Shown one piece after another: positions 1 through 5,652 of a DNA stretch of 5,652 nucleotides (position 1 is the stretch's first letter; each line of letters begins with the position of its first letter). The translations under genes and the position numbers were made by a program. Origin of the DNA: Gammaproteobacteria bacterium (GTDB taxonomy: Bacteria; Pseudomonadota; Gammaproteobacteria; PS1; Pseudothioglobaceae); the NCBI GenBank assembly GCA_029941485.1, contig JAPYOZ010000052.1:1-5652 (forward strand). The letters run 5' to 3'. The notes below the pieces were generated by a model, which worked only from the letters and a program-made list of their open reading frames with translations, was not told where the DNA came from and ran no database searches.

Positions 1-140
1 GTAACATTATTGCGCAAGTGGGCAACTATGGCGAAAGTTTCGAGAGAAACATCGGCATGTCAACACCAATTCAGCTTCCACGTGGTGTAAACCAGTTGTG
101 GATTAAAGGCGGTATCTTGTATGCCCCAGCGTTTAGATAA
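1..140 (+). CDS. aapJ: C-terminal end of general L-amino-acid ABC transporter periplasmic binding protein (partial, 5' end outside window)
   Basis: The frame whose codons begin at base 3 is open from the window edge to TAA at 138-140, giving 46 complete residues. It contains QVGNYGESFERNIG, then LPRGVNQLW, and ends KGGILYAPAFR. This matches my recollection of the C-terminus of AapJ/BztA-family binding proteins (roughly 340 residues in full), where a QVGNYGE.FERN.G block is followed by LPRGLN.LW and a KGG..YAPP.R end. The family binds a broad range of L-amino acids in the periplasm and delivers them to the AapQM permease. The identification is strengthened by aapQ, aapM and aapP following directly in canonical order. 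The start, signal peptide and ligand pocket lie outside the window, so specificity cannot be judged. A strong hairpin terminator begins 16 bases after the stop. Confidence 0.88.
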   Translation, partial: NIIAQVGNYGESFERNIGMSTPIQLPRGVNQLWIKGGILYAPAFR

Positions 141-156
141 AGTCTAAATAAAACAT

Positions 157-190
157 AAAATGGCTAACTCTTCAGTTAGCCATTTTTTTA
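157..190 (+). terminator. Intrinsic terminator / attenuator between aapJ and aapQ
   Basis: A perfect 12-bp inverted repeat pairs AAAATGGCTAAC (157-168) with GTTAGCCATTTT (175-186) around a 6-base loop, TCTTCA. The right arm runs straight into a T tract (183-189), and a second run of eight T follows at 196-203. This is a textbook Rho-independent terminator. It lies inside the operon, and no separate promoter is visible before aapQ, so it most likely acts as a partial terminator that lowers permease and ATPase expression relative to the binding protein. It could also stabilise the 3' end of the aapJ message against exonucleases. Confidence 0.88.
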
Positions 191-203
191 TCAAGTTTTT
201 TTT

Positions 204-1367
204 GTGTTTACAAAACTAAAATCACTACTGTACAACAACGAAGTTAGGGCAATCCTATTTCAGATATTGGCCGTTGTTGTTATTGCTTATTTTGCTTATC
301 AAGCTTTTGATAACATGATGCTCAACATTGAGCAAAGAGGCATTAGAAGTGGTTTTAGTTTTTTAAATGATGAAGCTGGCTTTGCTGTTAATGATAATTT
401 CTTTTTGGAATACTCACCAGCATCGACCAATCTTCAAGCGTTTTATGTCGGTATTGTTAATACTTTAATTGTTGCAATAACGGGTATATTTTTAGCGTCA
501 ATCATTGGTCTTATTGTTGGTATTTCTCGTTTGTCTAGTAATTACCTTATTAGAAAAATGGCCGCTATTTATATTGAGATTTTTAGAAATATACCGATAT
601 TGCTACAAATTTTATTCTGGTATTCGATAGCGCTTAGCGCCTTTCCATCCCCTAAAAATAGTATCAATTTCTTCGACAGTATTTTTCTTAACTCAAGAGG
701 ATTGTATCTACCCAAGCCTATTATGGATGGTCAGTTCTATTTTGTAGTTGCAAGTCTTATTGTTGGCATTGTTAGTTACATTTTTATTAAAAAACGTAGC
801 GATAAAAAGCACGATGAAACAGGGATAAAAACCAACACCATTCCATACTTTTTGGGGCTTGTATTGCTGTTGCCAGTTGTGGTTTATTTTATTTTTGGTG
901 TGCAATTAGAATACCCAGTACTAAAAGGTTTTAACTTTAGAGGTGGTGTAGATTTATCCATTGAATTTTTTGCTTTGGCTTTTTCTTTAAGCATTTACAC
1001 GGCTACTTATATTGCCGAAGCCATTCGCTCAGGCGTTGAGTCGGTCGATAAAGGGCAAAAAGAAGCGGCGGCGGCATTAGGGTTGAAAGACAGTTGGGCA
1101 ATGCGCCTAATAATATTACCTCAGGCGCTTAGAGTGGCAATACCGCCGATTATTAACCAATACTTAAACCTAACCAAGAATTCTTCTTTAGCAGCAGCAG
1201 TTGGCTATACAGAGTTAGTTACTATATTTTCAGGCACTGTCTTAAATGTGGTTGGTCAAGCAATTGAAATTATCATGTTAACGATGCTAGTGTATTTGAC
1301 AATATCACTGGTCATTTCATTGATCTTAAATATTTTTAACAAGAAAATGCAAATTAAGGGCGGATAA
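204..1367 (+). CDS. aapQ: General L-amino-acid ABC transporter, inner-membrane permease AapQ
   Basis: A 387-residue polytopic inner-membrane protein, the usual length for AapQ/BztB. With AapM it forms the transmembrane path for L-amino acids. The N-terminus (SLLYNNEVRAILFQ, then IEQRGIRSGFSFL) has the AapQ pattern of one helix followed by a periplasmic segment with an R.GI.SGF.FL block. Hydrophobic segments lie near residues 17-34, 83-108, 118-146, 178-196, 214-233, 253-275 and 345-376. The permease loop that docks on the ATPase (EAA motif) is at 287-310: EAAAALG followed by IILPQALR. A GFNFRGG motif (242-248) is also family-typical. The only plausible start is GTG at 204. No Shine-Dalgarno is visible, and the eight bases before it are all T, just after the aapJ terminator. 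The gene ends 5 bases before aapM. The family call is firm and the exact start less so. Confidence 0.9.
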   Translation: MFTKLKSLLYNNEVRAILFQILAVVVIAYFAYQAFDNMMLNIEQRGIRSGFSFLNDEAGFAVNDNFFLEYSPASTNLQAFYVGIVNTLIVAITGIFLASIIGLIVGISRLSSNYLIRKMAAIYIEIFRNIPILLQILFWYSIALSAFPSPKNSINFFDSIFLNSRGLYLPKPIMDGQFYFVVASLIVGIVSYIFIKKRSDKKHDETGIKTNTIPYFLGLVLLLPVVVYFIFGVQLEYPVLKGFNFRGGVDLSIEFFALAFSLSIYTATYIAEAIRSGVESVDKGQKEAAAALGLKDSWAMRLIILPQALRVAIPPIINQYLNLTKNSSLAAAVGYTELVTIFSGTVLNVVGQAIEIIMLTMLVYLTISLVISLILNIFNKKMQIKGG

Positions 1368-1372
1368 CTATT

Positions 1373-2470
1373 ATGGCAATTTATTCGCTAAAAGAAACAA
1401 AACTACCACCACAATCGCAAACTAAGGCCATTCTATGGCTAAAAGACAACTTGTTTTCATCCGTGTCTAATGTTGCACTTACTTTTATAGCGCTGTATCT
1501 CATTTACTTACTCTTACCGCCGATTTTAAATTGGACAATCTTTAATGCTAATTTTGATTTGACTGCAGACAATCAATCTTGCGGTCGAGAGGGGGCGTGC
1601 TGGGCCTTTATCGGCTCTAACCTTAAGATGTTTATTTATGGATTCTACCCACAAGAAGAATTGTGGCGTGTCAACACTATGTTTGGCATTATTGTGGCGC
1701 TTATGGTGTTCGGATCATTGATTAAAAAATCACAATATTGGGCGCGTTATATTATTGGGTCTTTCTTAATTTACCCTATTGTTGCCTTTATTTTGTTGCA
1801 TGGAGGCTTAGGCTTAGAAGTTGTTGAAACTGATAAATGGGGCGGGCTTACGCTCACTGTGGTAGTCGCCGCTGTTGGTATTGTCGCTTCTTTTCCACTG
1901 GGCATCTTATTTGCATTAGGGCGACAGTCAAAGATGCGTATTGTTAAATTTATTTCAGTTGTTTATATTGAGTTTGTACGTGGCGTGCCGTTAATTACTA
2001 TTTTGTTTATGGCGTCTGTTGTGTTGCCATTATTTTTCTCGGCAGGGATGGACTTTGATAAATTACTTAGGGCTTTAATTGGCATCACTTTATTCCAAAC
2101 GGCTTATATTGCAGAGGTAATTCGTGGTGGTTTACAAGCCATTCCTAAAGGGCAATACGAGGCCGCAGATGCTGTAGGACTCAACTTTATACAAAAAACT
2201 GTGCTTGTTATTTTGCCGCAAGCTTTAAAGATCTCTATTCCAAATATCGTTGGTTCGTTTATCGCCTTGTTTAAAGACACAACTCTAGTGTTAATTATTG
2301 GGTTATTTGATATGTTGGCAATCGTAGGGGCGGCTACAAGTAATTCTGCTTGGCTGGGAAGAACGACTGAGGGTTATGTGTTTGTCGCTATGGTTATTTG
2401 GGTGATTTTGTATTCAATGAGTCGTTATTCAAAAAGATTAGAGGTGCGTTTTAGTACTGAACATAAATAG
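1373..2470 (+). CDS. aapM: General L-amino-acid ABC transporter, inner-membrane permease AapM
   Basis: A 365-residue membrane permease, partner of AapQ. An N-terminal cytoplasmic stretch of about 25 residues leads into a helix at about 32-52. A periplasmic segment carrying the AapM-typical C-GREGACWAFIGSNLK block (70-85) follows, then helices near 101-117, 126-143, 159-183, 192-223, 232-250, 292-320 and 333-349. The ATPase-docking EAA loop is at 263-286, EAADAVGL then LPQALK. The sequence VYIEFVRGVPLI (197-208) is the usual conserved stretch of polar-amino-acid permeases. ATG at 1373 is well supported: an AAGGGCGGA Shine-Dalgarno at 1356-1364, inside the end of aapQ, is spaced 8 bases from it, so translation of the two permeases is probably coupled. 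It ends 9 bases before aapP. Nothing is missing or unusual relative to the family. Confidence 0.92.
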   Translation: MAIYSLKETKLPPQSQTKAILWLKDNLFSSVSNVALTFIALYLIYLLLPPILNWTIFNANFDLTADNQSCGREGACWAFIGSNLKMFIYGFYPQEELWRVNTMFGIIVALMVFGSLIKKSQYWARYIIGSFLIYPIVAFILLHGGLGLEVVETDKWGGLTLTVVVAAVGIVASFPLGILFALGRQSKMRIVKFISVVYIEFVRGVPLITILFMASVVLPLFFSAGMDFDKLLRALIGITLFQTAYIAEVIRGGLQAIPKGQYEAADAVGLNFIQKTVLVILPQALKISIPNIVGSFIALFKDTTLVLIIGLFDMLAIVGAATSNSAWLGRTTEGYVFVAMVIWVILYSMSRYSKRLEVRFSTEHK

Positions 2471-2479
2471 GTAGAGCAA

Positions 2480-3256
2480 ATGAGTGAATTAATAAACAAA
2501 GACATTGGTGAAAAAGATTGTTGCGATATTATTGAGATCAACAGCCTTAACAAGTGGTATGGCGACTTTCACGCACTTAAGGATATTGATCTTAAGGTTA
2601 AAGAAGGGGAAATCATCGTGGTTTGTGGCCCTTCAGGTAGTGGCAAATCCACCTTAATACGCTGTGTTAACTTCTTAGAGAAGTTTCAAGAAGGTCAAAT
2701 TATCGTTGACGGTGTTGAACTTAGTGATGATGTTAAAAAAATCAGACAAGTGCGCTCTGAAGTCTCCATGGTATTTCAACATTTCAACCTGTTTCCTCAT
2801 TTAAACATTGTAGACAACCTCTCTTTAGCGCCAATCTGGGTACACAACGAAACCAAACAAGAGGCACGGGCAAAGGCTTTAAAATTGCTTGATAGGGTCG
2901 GTATTAAGGATCAAGCTGAGAAGTACCCAAACCAGCTCAGTGGTGGCCAACAACAACGCGTGGCGATTGCTAGAGCGTTGTGTACATCACCTAAAATTAT
3001 GCTCTTTGATGAGCCAACCTCAGCGCTCGATCCTGAGATGATCTCAGAAGTGCTTGATGTCATGGTAGAGCTTGCTAAAGAGGGCATTACTATGATCTGT
3101 GTGACTCATGAAATGGGCTTTGCTAAAAAAGTAGCGGACCGCATTATCTTTATGGACGAAGGGCAAATTGTCGAAGAGAATAAGCCAGATCCTTTCTTTA
3201 GCAATCCAGAATCCGACCGCTTAAAGCTGTTTTTAGATCAAATATTATCTCAATAA
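2480..3256 (+). CDS. aapP: General L-amino-acid ABC transporter, ATP-binding subunit AapP
   Basis: A 258-residue cytoplasmic ABC ATPase that hydrolyses ATP to drive uptake through AapQM. All nucleotide-binding elements are present in order: Walker A GPSGSGKST (50-58), Q-loop Gln100 in VFQHFNLFPH, ABC signature LSGGQQQR (153-160), Walker B IMLFDEP with catalytic Glu178, D-loop SALD (181-184) and switch His210 in VTHEMGFA. The KWYGDFHAL entry (25-33) and the HFNLFPHLN stretch are typical of the polar-amino-acid (GlnQ/HisP/AapP) branch. The first 18 or so residues form an acidic, poorly conserved N-terminal extension, and a GGTAGAG element 3 bases upstream of ATG 2480 supports this start. It is the last gene of the operon. 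Alone it could be called GlnQ-like, but its place directly after aapQ and aapM makes AapP the better name. Confidence 0.92.
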   Translation: MSELINKDIGEKDCCDIIEINSLNKWYGDFHALKDIDLKVKEGEIIVVCGPSGSGKSTLIRCVNFLEKFQEGQIIVDGVELSDDVKKIRQVRSEVSMVFQHFNLFPHLNIVDNLSLAPIWVHNETKQEARAKALKLLDRVGIKDQAEKYPNQLSGGQQQRVAIARALCTSPKIMLFDEPTSALDPEMISEVLDVMVELAKEGITMICVTHEMGFAKKVADRIIFMDEGQIVEENKPDPFFSNPESDRLKLFLDQILSQ

Positions 3257-3268
3257 ACACAAAATTCA

Positions 3269-3324
3269 ACAATTAAACACATCAAAATAGTGCTTTTAAT
3301 TGTCAGCTAGTCGTCATTTTTTTT
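3269..3324 (+). terminator. Weak candidate terminator after aapP
   Basis: A 9-bp perfect inverted repeat, ACAATTAAA (3269-3277) with TTTAATTGT (3295-3303), can be extended by CAC/GTG (3278-3280 with 3290-3292) across a 2-base bulge. A run of eight T follows at 3317-3324, 13 bases beyond the stem. The stem is AT-rich and the T run is not adjacent, so this is a poor Rho-independent terminator by the usual rules. Its position just past the end of the aap operon is the main argument in its favour. Confidence 0.3.
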
Positions 3325-3387
3325 AATTATTCACCCTTAAAAACAAAGTTTTTTGTTAAACTTCAACCATATTTTTGATTAAATTTT

Positions 3388-3831
3388 TTGATTACAGTGT
3401 TTTTCTCCAAGAATAAAAAAAATAAAAAAACATCAAATTCCAGTGAAAACCAACAATGGAATGACGACTTTAAACGCAATAAAAGTGTTAAAAAAAATGT
3501 AGAGCAGCAAAATCTATATTTAGAAAAAAACCTATATTCTACTAAGGTAAAATCTGTATCAAGGACTAAGAAGGGATTAAGTTGTGACTATAAAAAAATA
3601 AGCTCTGACCAAGTTAAAATTTTAAAAAAATGCCAACCAGAAAGTACGTCTTTAGCACTGATGAAAATATCAGGAAGGAAAAATAAAACAAAATTTATGC
3701 AAGATATTTTAAATCCACTAATAAAGTGTGGTTTTTTTGAGTTAACAATTCCTGAAAGACCAAGAAGTCCAAAACAAAAATATCGATCAACTGGATTTTT
3801 CGTTAAAAGAAAAATTGATAAAAAGACATAA
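3388..3831 (+). CDS. Small basic protein with a Fic/RecG-like C-terminal winged-helix tail; probable gene remnant
   Basis: A 147-codon open frame of very AT-rich, lysine-rich composition, unlike the genes on either side. Residues 1-70 are low-complexity and polar (Lys, Asn, Ser, Gln) with no recognisable domain. Residues about 73-135 resemble the winged-helix tail at the C-terminus of Fic-type proteins and of COG2865 RecG-like regulators. The pattern is a first helix (SSDQVKILKKC), a helix-turn-helix (SGRKNKTKFMQDILNPLIKCG), then a wing ending in the hallmark LTIPERPRSPKQKYRST. In those families this tail follows a large catalytic or ATPase domain, which is absent here. An in-frame TGA at 3376 limits the start to TTG 3388 or GTG 3397. 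Neither has a Shine-Dalgarno, and the first in-frame ATG is codon 92. I read it as the surviving 3' part of a decayed gene; a free-standing DNA-binding protein is possible. The family link is by eye. Confidence 0.5.
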   Translation: MITVFFSKNKKNKKTSNSSENQQWNDDFKRNKSVKKNVEQQNLYLEKNLYSTKVKSVSRTKKGLSCDYKKISSDQVKILKKCQPESTSLALMKISGRKNKTKFMQDILNPLIKCGFFELTIPERPRSPKQKYRSTGFFVKRKIDKKT

Positions 3832-3883
3832 TGTCTCAAACTCATTAGTAAAACACGTTTATTGCAGTATTTTTTTATACTCA

Positions 3884-3914
3884 GCTTTAAATTTTAGATT
3901 TAAGCGACTTTTTT
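3884..3914 (+). terminator. Candidate intrinsic terminator downstream of the winged-helix frame
   Basis: GCTTTAAAT (3884-3892) pairs with ATTTAAGC (3898-3905) as an 8-bp stem with one bulged T (3888) and a 5-base loop, TTTAG. Six T follow at 3909-3914, three bases past the stem. The geometry fits a Rho-independent terminator, though only the outer GC/GC pairs are strong. It would separate upstream transcription from the SH3-thioredoxin-hemH cluster. The overlap of the last T with TATAAT (3914-3919) leaves open that part of this is promoter sequence instead. Confidence 0.38.
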
Positions 3915-4053
3915 ATAATAATAATACTTGAAGTAGACCGACCTTCTATTTGTTTAAAAATAAGACCGTTGAAAATATTAATATAAGTCATTGATTTTTA
4001 ACTATTTTATTAAAATTTAACCTTATTTCCCTGTATTTTTATGAATTTTTGCT

Positions 4054-4059
4054 TATACT
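4054..4059 (+). promoter_or_regulatory. Possible -10 box for the SH3-thioredoxin-hemH cluster
   Basis: TATACT matches five of six bases of the sigma-70 -10 consensus and lies 28 bases before the ATG at 4088, which would give a 5' leader of about 20 bases. No convincing -35 hexamer is seen at 16-18 bases upstream. In sequence this AT-rich such matches arise easily, and TATAAT at 3914-3919 is a rival candidate with a longer leader. Confidence 0.3.
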
Positions 4060-4087
4060 ATTAGAAAAAGTTTTGAAAATTACAACA

Positions 4088-4678
4088 ATGAAAAAAAATA
4101 TCTTATTAATTGCCTTTTTATTTTTTAGTCTCAGTGTCTTTTCTGCTTCCACTATTTACGTTGAAACGGATGCGAGTATTTTAAGATCTGATAAATCCGA
4201 TAAAAATGATAGTAATATTATCAAAACCCTATCAAAAGATACCAAATTAGAACTTTTAACCATGCATTTTTCTGGCTGGTCTAAAGTCTCTTTAGGTGGT
4301 ACTACTGGCTGGATTTTGTCTAATGAATTAACACAAAACACACCAAAAATATTAGCCAAGGTTGTTGACAAAAATACCATTATTAAACTCCAATCACTTG
4401 AAGAAGAACTGTTAAATTTAAAACAAAAAAATCAACAGTTATCTTCTGAAAGCATTGATATTAAAGCACTTAATGATAAAATAAAGAATAAAAATAAAGC
4501 CATTTCTAAACAAAATATCGCCCTTCAAGCGCAACTCGATTCACCATTAATTAACGATGTTAATTGGTATCTTGCCGCACTCTTAGGATTGCTTTCTGGT
4601 TTTATAATCAGTGCATTTATTGCTCGCTTGAAACAGAAAAAACGCAACAGTTTTAATACCATTAATCGTTCATACTAA
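4088..4678 (+). CDS. YgiM-like SH3-domain protein, membrane-anchored, with coiled coil
   Basis: A 196-residue envelope protein with the layout of the YgiM (TIGR04211-type) family, which is about 200 residues long. A signal peptide (MKKN, then a hydrophobic core, ending VFSA at about residue 20) is followed by a bacterial SH3 domain (about 22-83) with ILRSDKSD near its start and W64, G74 and W75 in GWSKVSLGGTTGWILSNEL. A Glu/Lys/Gln-rich coiled coil (about 97-150) comes next, then one transmembrane helix (about 160-179) and a basic cytoplasmic tail (RLKQKKR). SH3b domains often bind peptidoglycan or partner proteins, but the exact role of this family is not known to me. ATG 4088 is chosen over the in-frame TTG at 4049 because it starts exactly at the signal peptide. 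No Shine-Dalgarno is clear. The next gene starts 5 bases after the stop, so the two are probably co-transcribed. Confidence 0.8.
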   Translation: MKKNILLIAFLFFSLSVFSASTIYVETDASILRSDKSDKNDSNIIKTLSKDTKLELLTMHFSGWSKVSLGGTTGWILSNELTQNTPKILAKVVDKNTIIKLQSLEEELLNLKQKNQQLSSESIDIKALNDKIKNKNKAISKQNIALQAQLDSPLINDVNWYLAALLGLLSGFIISAFIARLKQKKRNSFNTINRSY

Positions 4679-4683
4679 TTAAT

Positions 4684-5034
4684 ATGAGTGGTGTTATTCC
4701 TATTGAAGTCTCTGTTGAGACTTTCCAAAAATTTGTGATTGATCGCTCACACAAACAGCTCGTTGTTTTGGATATTTCTGCTGATTGGTGTAGCCCTTGT
4801 AAGATTCTAGAGCCTATCCTTAGCAGTGTTGCAGCGGAGTATAATGAAGGCGAATTTGCACTAACTAAACTGGAAGCTGAGGATGAAAATATGAAGATTG
4901 CAGGGCAGTTTTCAGTGCGTGGATTTCCAACAGTTATTGCTTTTATTAATGGTGAAGAAGTGGGTCGTTTTCATTCTGCACAGACGCATGACTTTGTACG
5001 TAGCTTTATTGATCAAAACCTAGAAAAATTTTAA
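4684..5034 (+). CDS. Thioredoxin-like protein with WCSPC active site
   Basis: A 116-residue single-domain thioredoxin fold with no signal peptide, so probably cytoplasmic. It would exchange a disulfide with protein substrates. The redox site is WCSPC (35-39; Cys36 and Cys39) in the context SADWCSPCK, where ordinary thioredoxins have WCGPC. The buried acid is Asp30 (VVLDIS), and the cis-proline that faces the active site is Pro82 in RGFPTVIAF, followed by the usual NGEEVGRF turn. The Gly-to-Ser change and divergent N-terminus suggest a paralogue instead of the housekeeping TrxA. A CnoX/YbbN-like role is possible, but the TPR-like C-terminal part of that family is missing. ATG 4684 is 5 bases after the SH3 gene, with no visible Shine-Dalgarno. 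The stop overlaps the hemH start by one base, so both joins suggest one operon and translational coupling. The fold is certain and the specific role unknown. Confidence 0.88.
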   Translation: MSGVIPIEVSVETFQKFVIDRSHKQLVVLDISADWCSPCKILEPILSSVAAEYNEGEFALTKLEAEDENMKIAGQFSVRGFPTVIAFINGEEVGRFHSAQTHDFVRSFIDQNLEKF

Positions 5035-5652
5035 TGAAAATAGGCATTTTACTTACTAATCTTGGTACGCCAGATTCCCCTACAAAGACTGCTTTAAAGC
5101 GATATTTAAAGCAATTTTTGTCAGATGATCGAGTTATTCAACCGCCCAATAAACTCATTTGGTGGTTGGCCTTAAACGTGGTTATTCTCAACATTCGCCC
5201 GGCAAAATCTGCCAAAAAATACGAAAAAATATGGGGTAAATTTGGCAAAGGATCTCCCTTATTAAGCATTACGAATTTGCAATTACAAGGTGTCAAAAAA
5301 ACACTACTTGCTCAGTATGATAATTTGGTATTTGAAATGGGCATGCGTTATGGTAATCCATCACTCCCTTTGGCATTGAAAAACTTAAAATCCAAAGGTT
5401 GTGACAAAATTATCGTCCTACCCTTGTATCCACAATATTCAGACACAACAACCCTCTCAACCCTTGATGAGATTAACACAGTGCTTAATTCTTGGGCAGA
5501 TGCGCCAGAATTGGTATTTATCGATGATTACTATCAAGACGATGGCTACATCCAATCTTTGGTTAATTCAGTAACTGAACATCAAGCCCAGTTTGGCAAG
5601 CCAGACAAGCTAATGATCTCATTTCATGGCATACCACAGCGTTTTGTTGATA
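5034..5652 (+). CDS. hemH: Ferrochelatase (partial, 3' end outside window)
   Basis: The first 206 codons of a protein that is normally about 320-340 residues; the frame is open to the window edge. Ferrochelatase inserts Fe2+ into protoporphyrin IX, the last step of protohaem synthesis, at the cytoplasmic face of the membrane. Family landmarks appear in order: ILLTNLGTPDSP (5-16), RYLKQFLSD with RVIQ (23-36), Y63 and IWGKFGKGSPL (66-76), GMRYGNPS (103-110), LPLYPQYSDTTT (129-140), and SFHGIPQRF (196-204), where His198 corresponds to the invariant metal-ligand/catalytic histidine. The second conserved acid region lies beyond the window. ATG 5034 shares its A with the thioredoxin TAA (TAATG). 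No strong Shine-Dalgarno is visible, so reinitiation after the thioredoxin is the likely mode of translation. Nothing suggests disruption. Confidence 0.93.
   Translation, partial: MKIGILLTNLGTPDSPTKTALKRYLKQFLSDDRVIQPPNKLIWWLALNVVILNIRPAKSAKKYEKIWGKFGKGSPLLSITNLQLQGVKKTLLAQYDNLVFEMGMRYGNPSLPLALKNLKSKGCDKIIVLPLYPQYSDTTTLSTLDEINTVLNSWADAPELVFIDDYYQDDGYIQSLVNSVTEHQAQFGKPDKLMISFHGIPQRFVD

Larger units (their letters stand above)
3832..4087 (+). other. AT-rich intergenic region before the SH3-thioredoxin-hemH cluster
   Basis: About 256 bases with no credible gene in any frame and extremely AT-rich sequence. It contains a small hairpin, AGTAT (3866-3870) with ATACT (3877-3881) around six T, and a terminator-like hairpin at 3884-3914. 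It also has two copies of AGACCG (3935-3940 and 3963-3968), 28 bases apart, which stand out because most other bases nearby are A or T. A possible -10 box lies near the downstream gene. The region probably carries the end of the previous transcript and the promoter of the next. Confidence 0.5.

Noticed and set aside
708..905. Open frame of 65 codons on the minus strand inside aapQ
   Set aside because: It is antisense to a well-supported permease gene, has no family resemblance, and reflects the codon bias of aapQ.
3341..3357. Small inverted repeat AACAAA / TTTGTT as a second aap terminator
   Set aside because: The stem is six base pairs, nearly all A-T, with no adjacent T tract; too weak to call.
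3405..3430. A-rich tract near the start of the winged-helix frame as a possible programmed slippage site
   Set aside because: A runs are everywhere in this AT-rich segment, and no alternative frame beyond it continues a recognisable protein.
3588..3845. Open frame of 85 codons on the minus strand opposite the winged-helix frame
   Set aside because: The plus-strand frame carries a recognisable C-terminal motif; the reverse product is a generic hydrophobic sequence as expected from antisense to a lysine-rich gene.
4049..4087. Longer form of the SH3 protein starting at TTG 4049
   Set aside because: It would add 13 residues ahead of a perfect signal-peptide start at ATG 4088, and it overlaps the best -10-like sequence.
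4156..4380. Open frame of 74 codons on the minus strand inside the SH3-protein gene
   Set aside because: It lies wholly within a gene with signal peptide, SH3 domain, coiled coil and membrane helix on the plus strand; no independent support.

Overview
The window reads as one co-directional (+ strand) stretch of an AT-rich, gene-dense bacterial chromosome. The proteins look proteobacterial, and the YgiM-type SH3 protein and the style of the HemH sequence point to Gammaproteobacteria. A low-GC marine lineage such as the Thioglobus/SUP05 group would fit, but that is a guess from composition and gene style. No mobile element, CRISPR array, rRNA or tRNA was seen.

Bases 1-3256 are the distal part of an Aap/Bzt-type general L-amino-acid ABC transporter operon. 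In order they hold the last 46 codons of the periplasmic binding protein (aapJ), a strong intrinsic terminator/attenuator hairpin, the two inner-membrane permeases aapQ and aapM, and the ATPase aapP. AapJ would capture the amino acid in the periplasm, AapQ and AapM form the membrane channel, and AapP powers transport. The hairpin after aapJ, with aapQ starting only 13 bases beyond it, suggests that most transcripts stop after aapJ, so more binding protein than permease would be made.

Bases 3257-4087 are a very AT-rich break between two operons. It has two weak terminator-like structures and one 147-codon open frame (3388-3831). The C-terminal half of that frame resembles the winged-helix tail of Fic-type or RecG-like (COG2865) proteins. 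The catalytic part is absent and the start is poor, so it is probably a relic or a free-standing small DNA-binding protein.

Bases 4088-5652 hold a second, tightly packed cluster: a YgiM-like membrane-anchored SH3 protein, a single-domain thioredoxin with an unusual WCSPC active site, and the first 206 codons of ferrochelatase (hemH), which runs off the window. The thioredoxin and hemH overlap by one base (TAATG), so they are probably translationally coupled. Most of the window is ordinary. The points worth a second look are the aapJ/aapQ attenuator with its U-rich, SD-less GTG start, the winged-helix fragment, and the WCSPC thioredoxin coupled to hemH.
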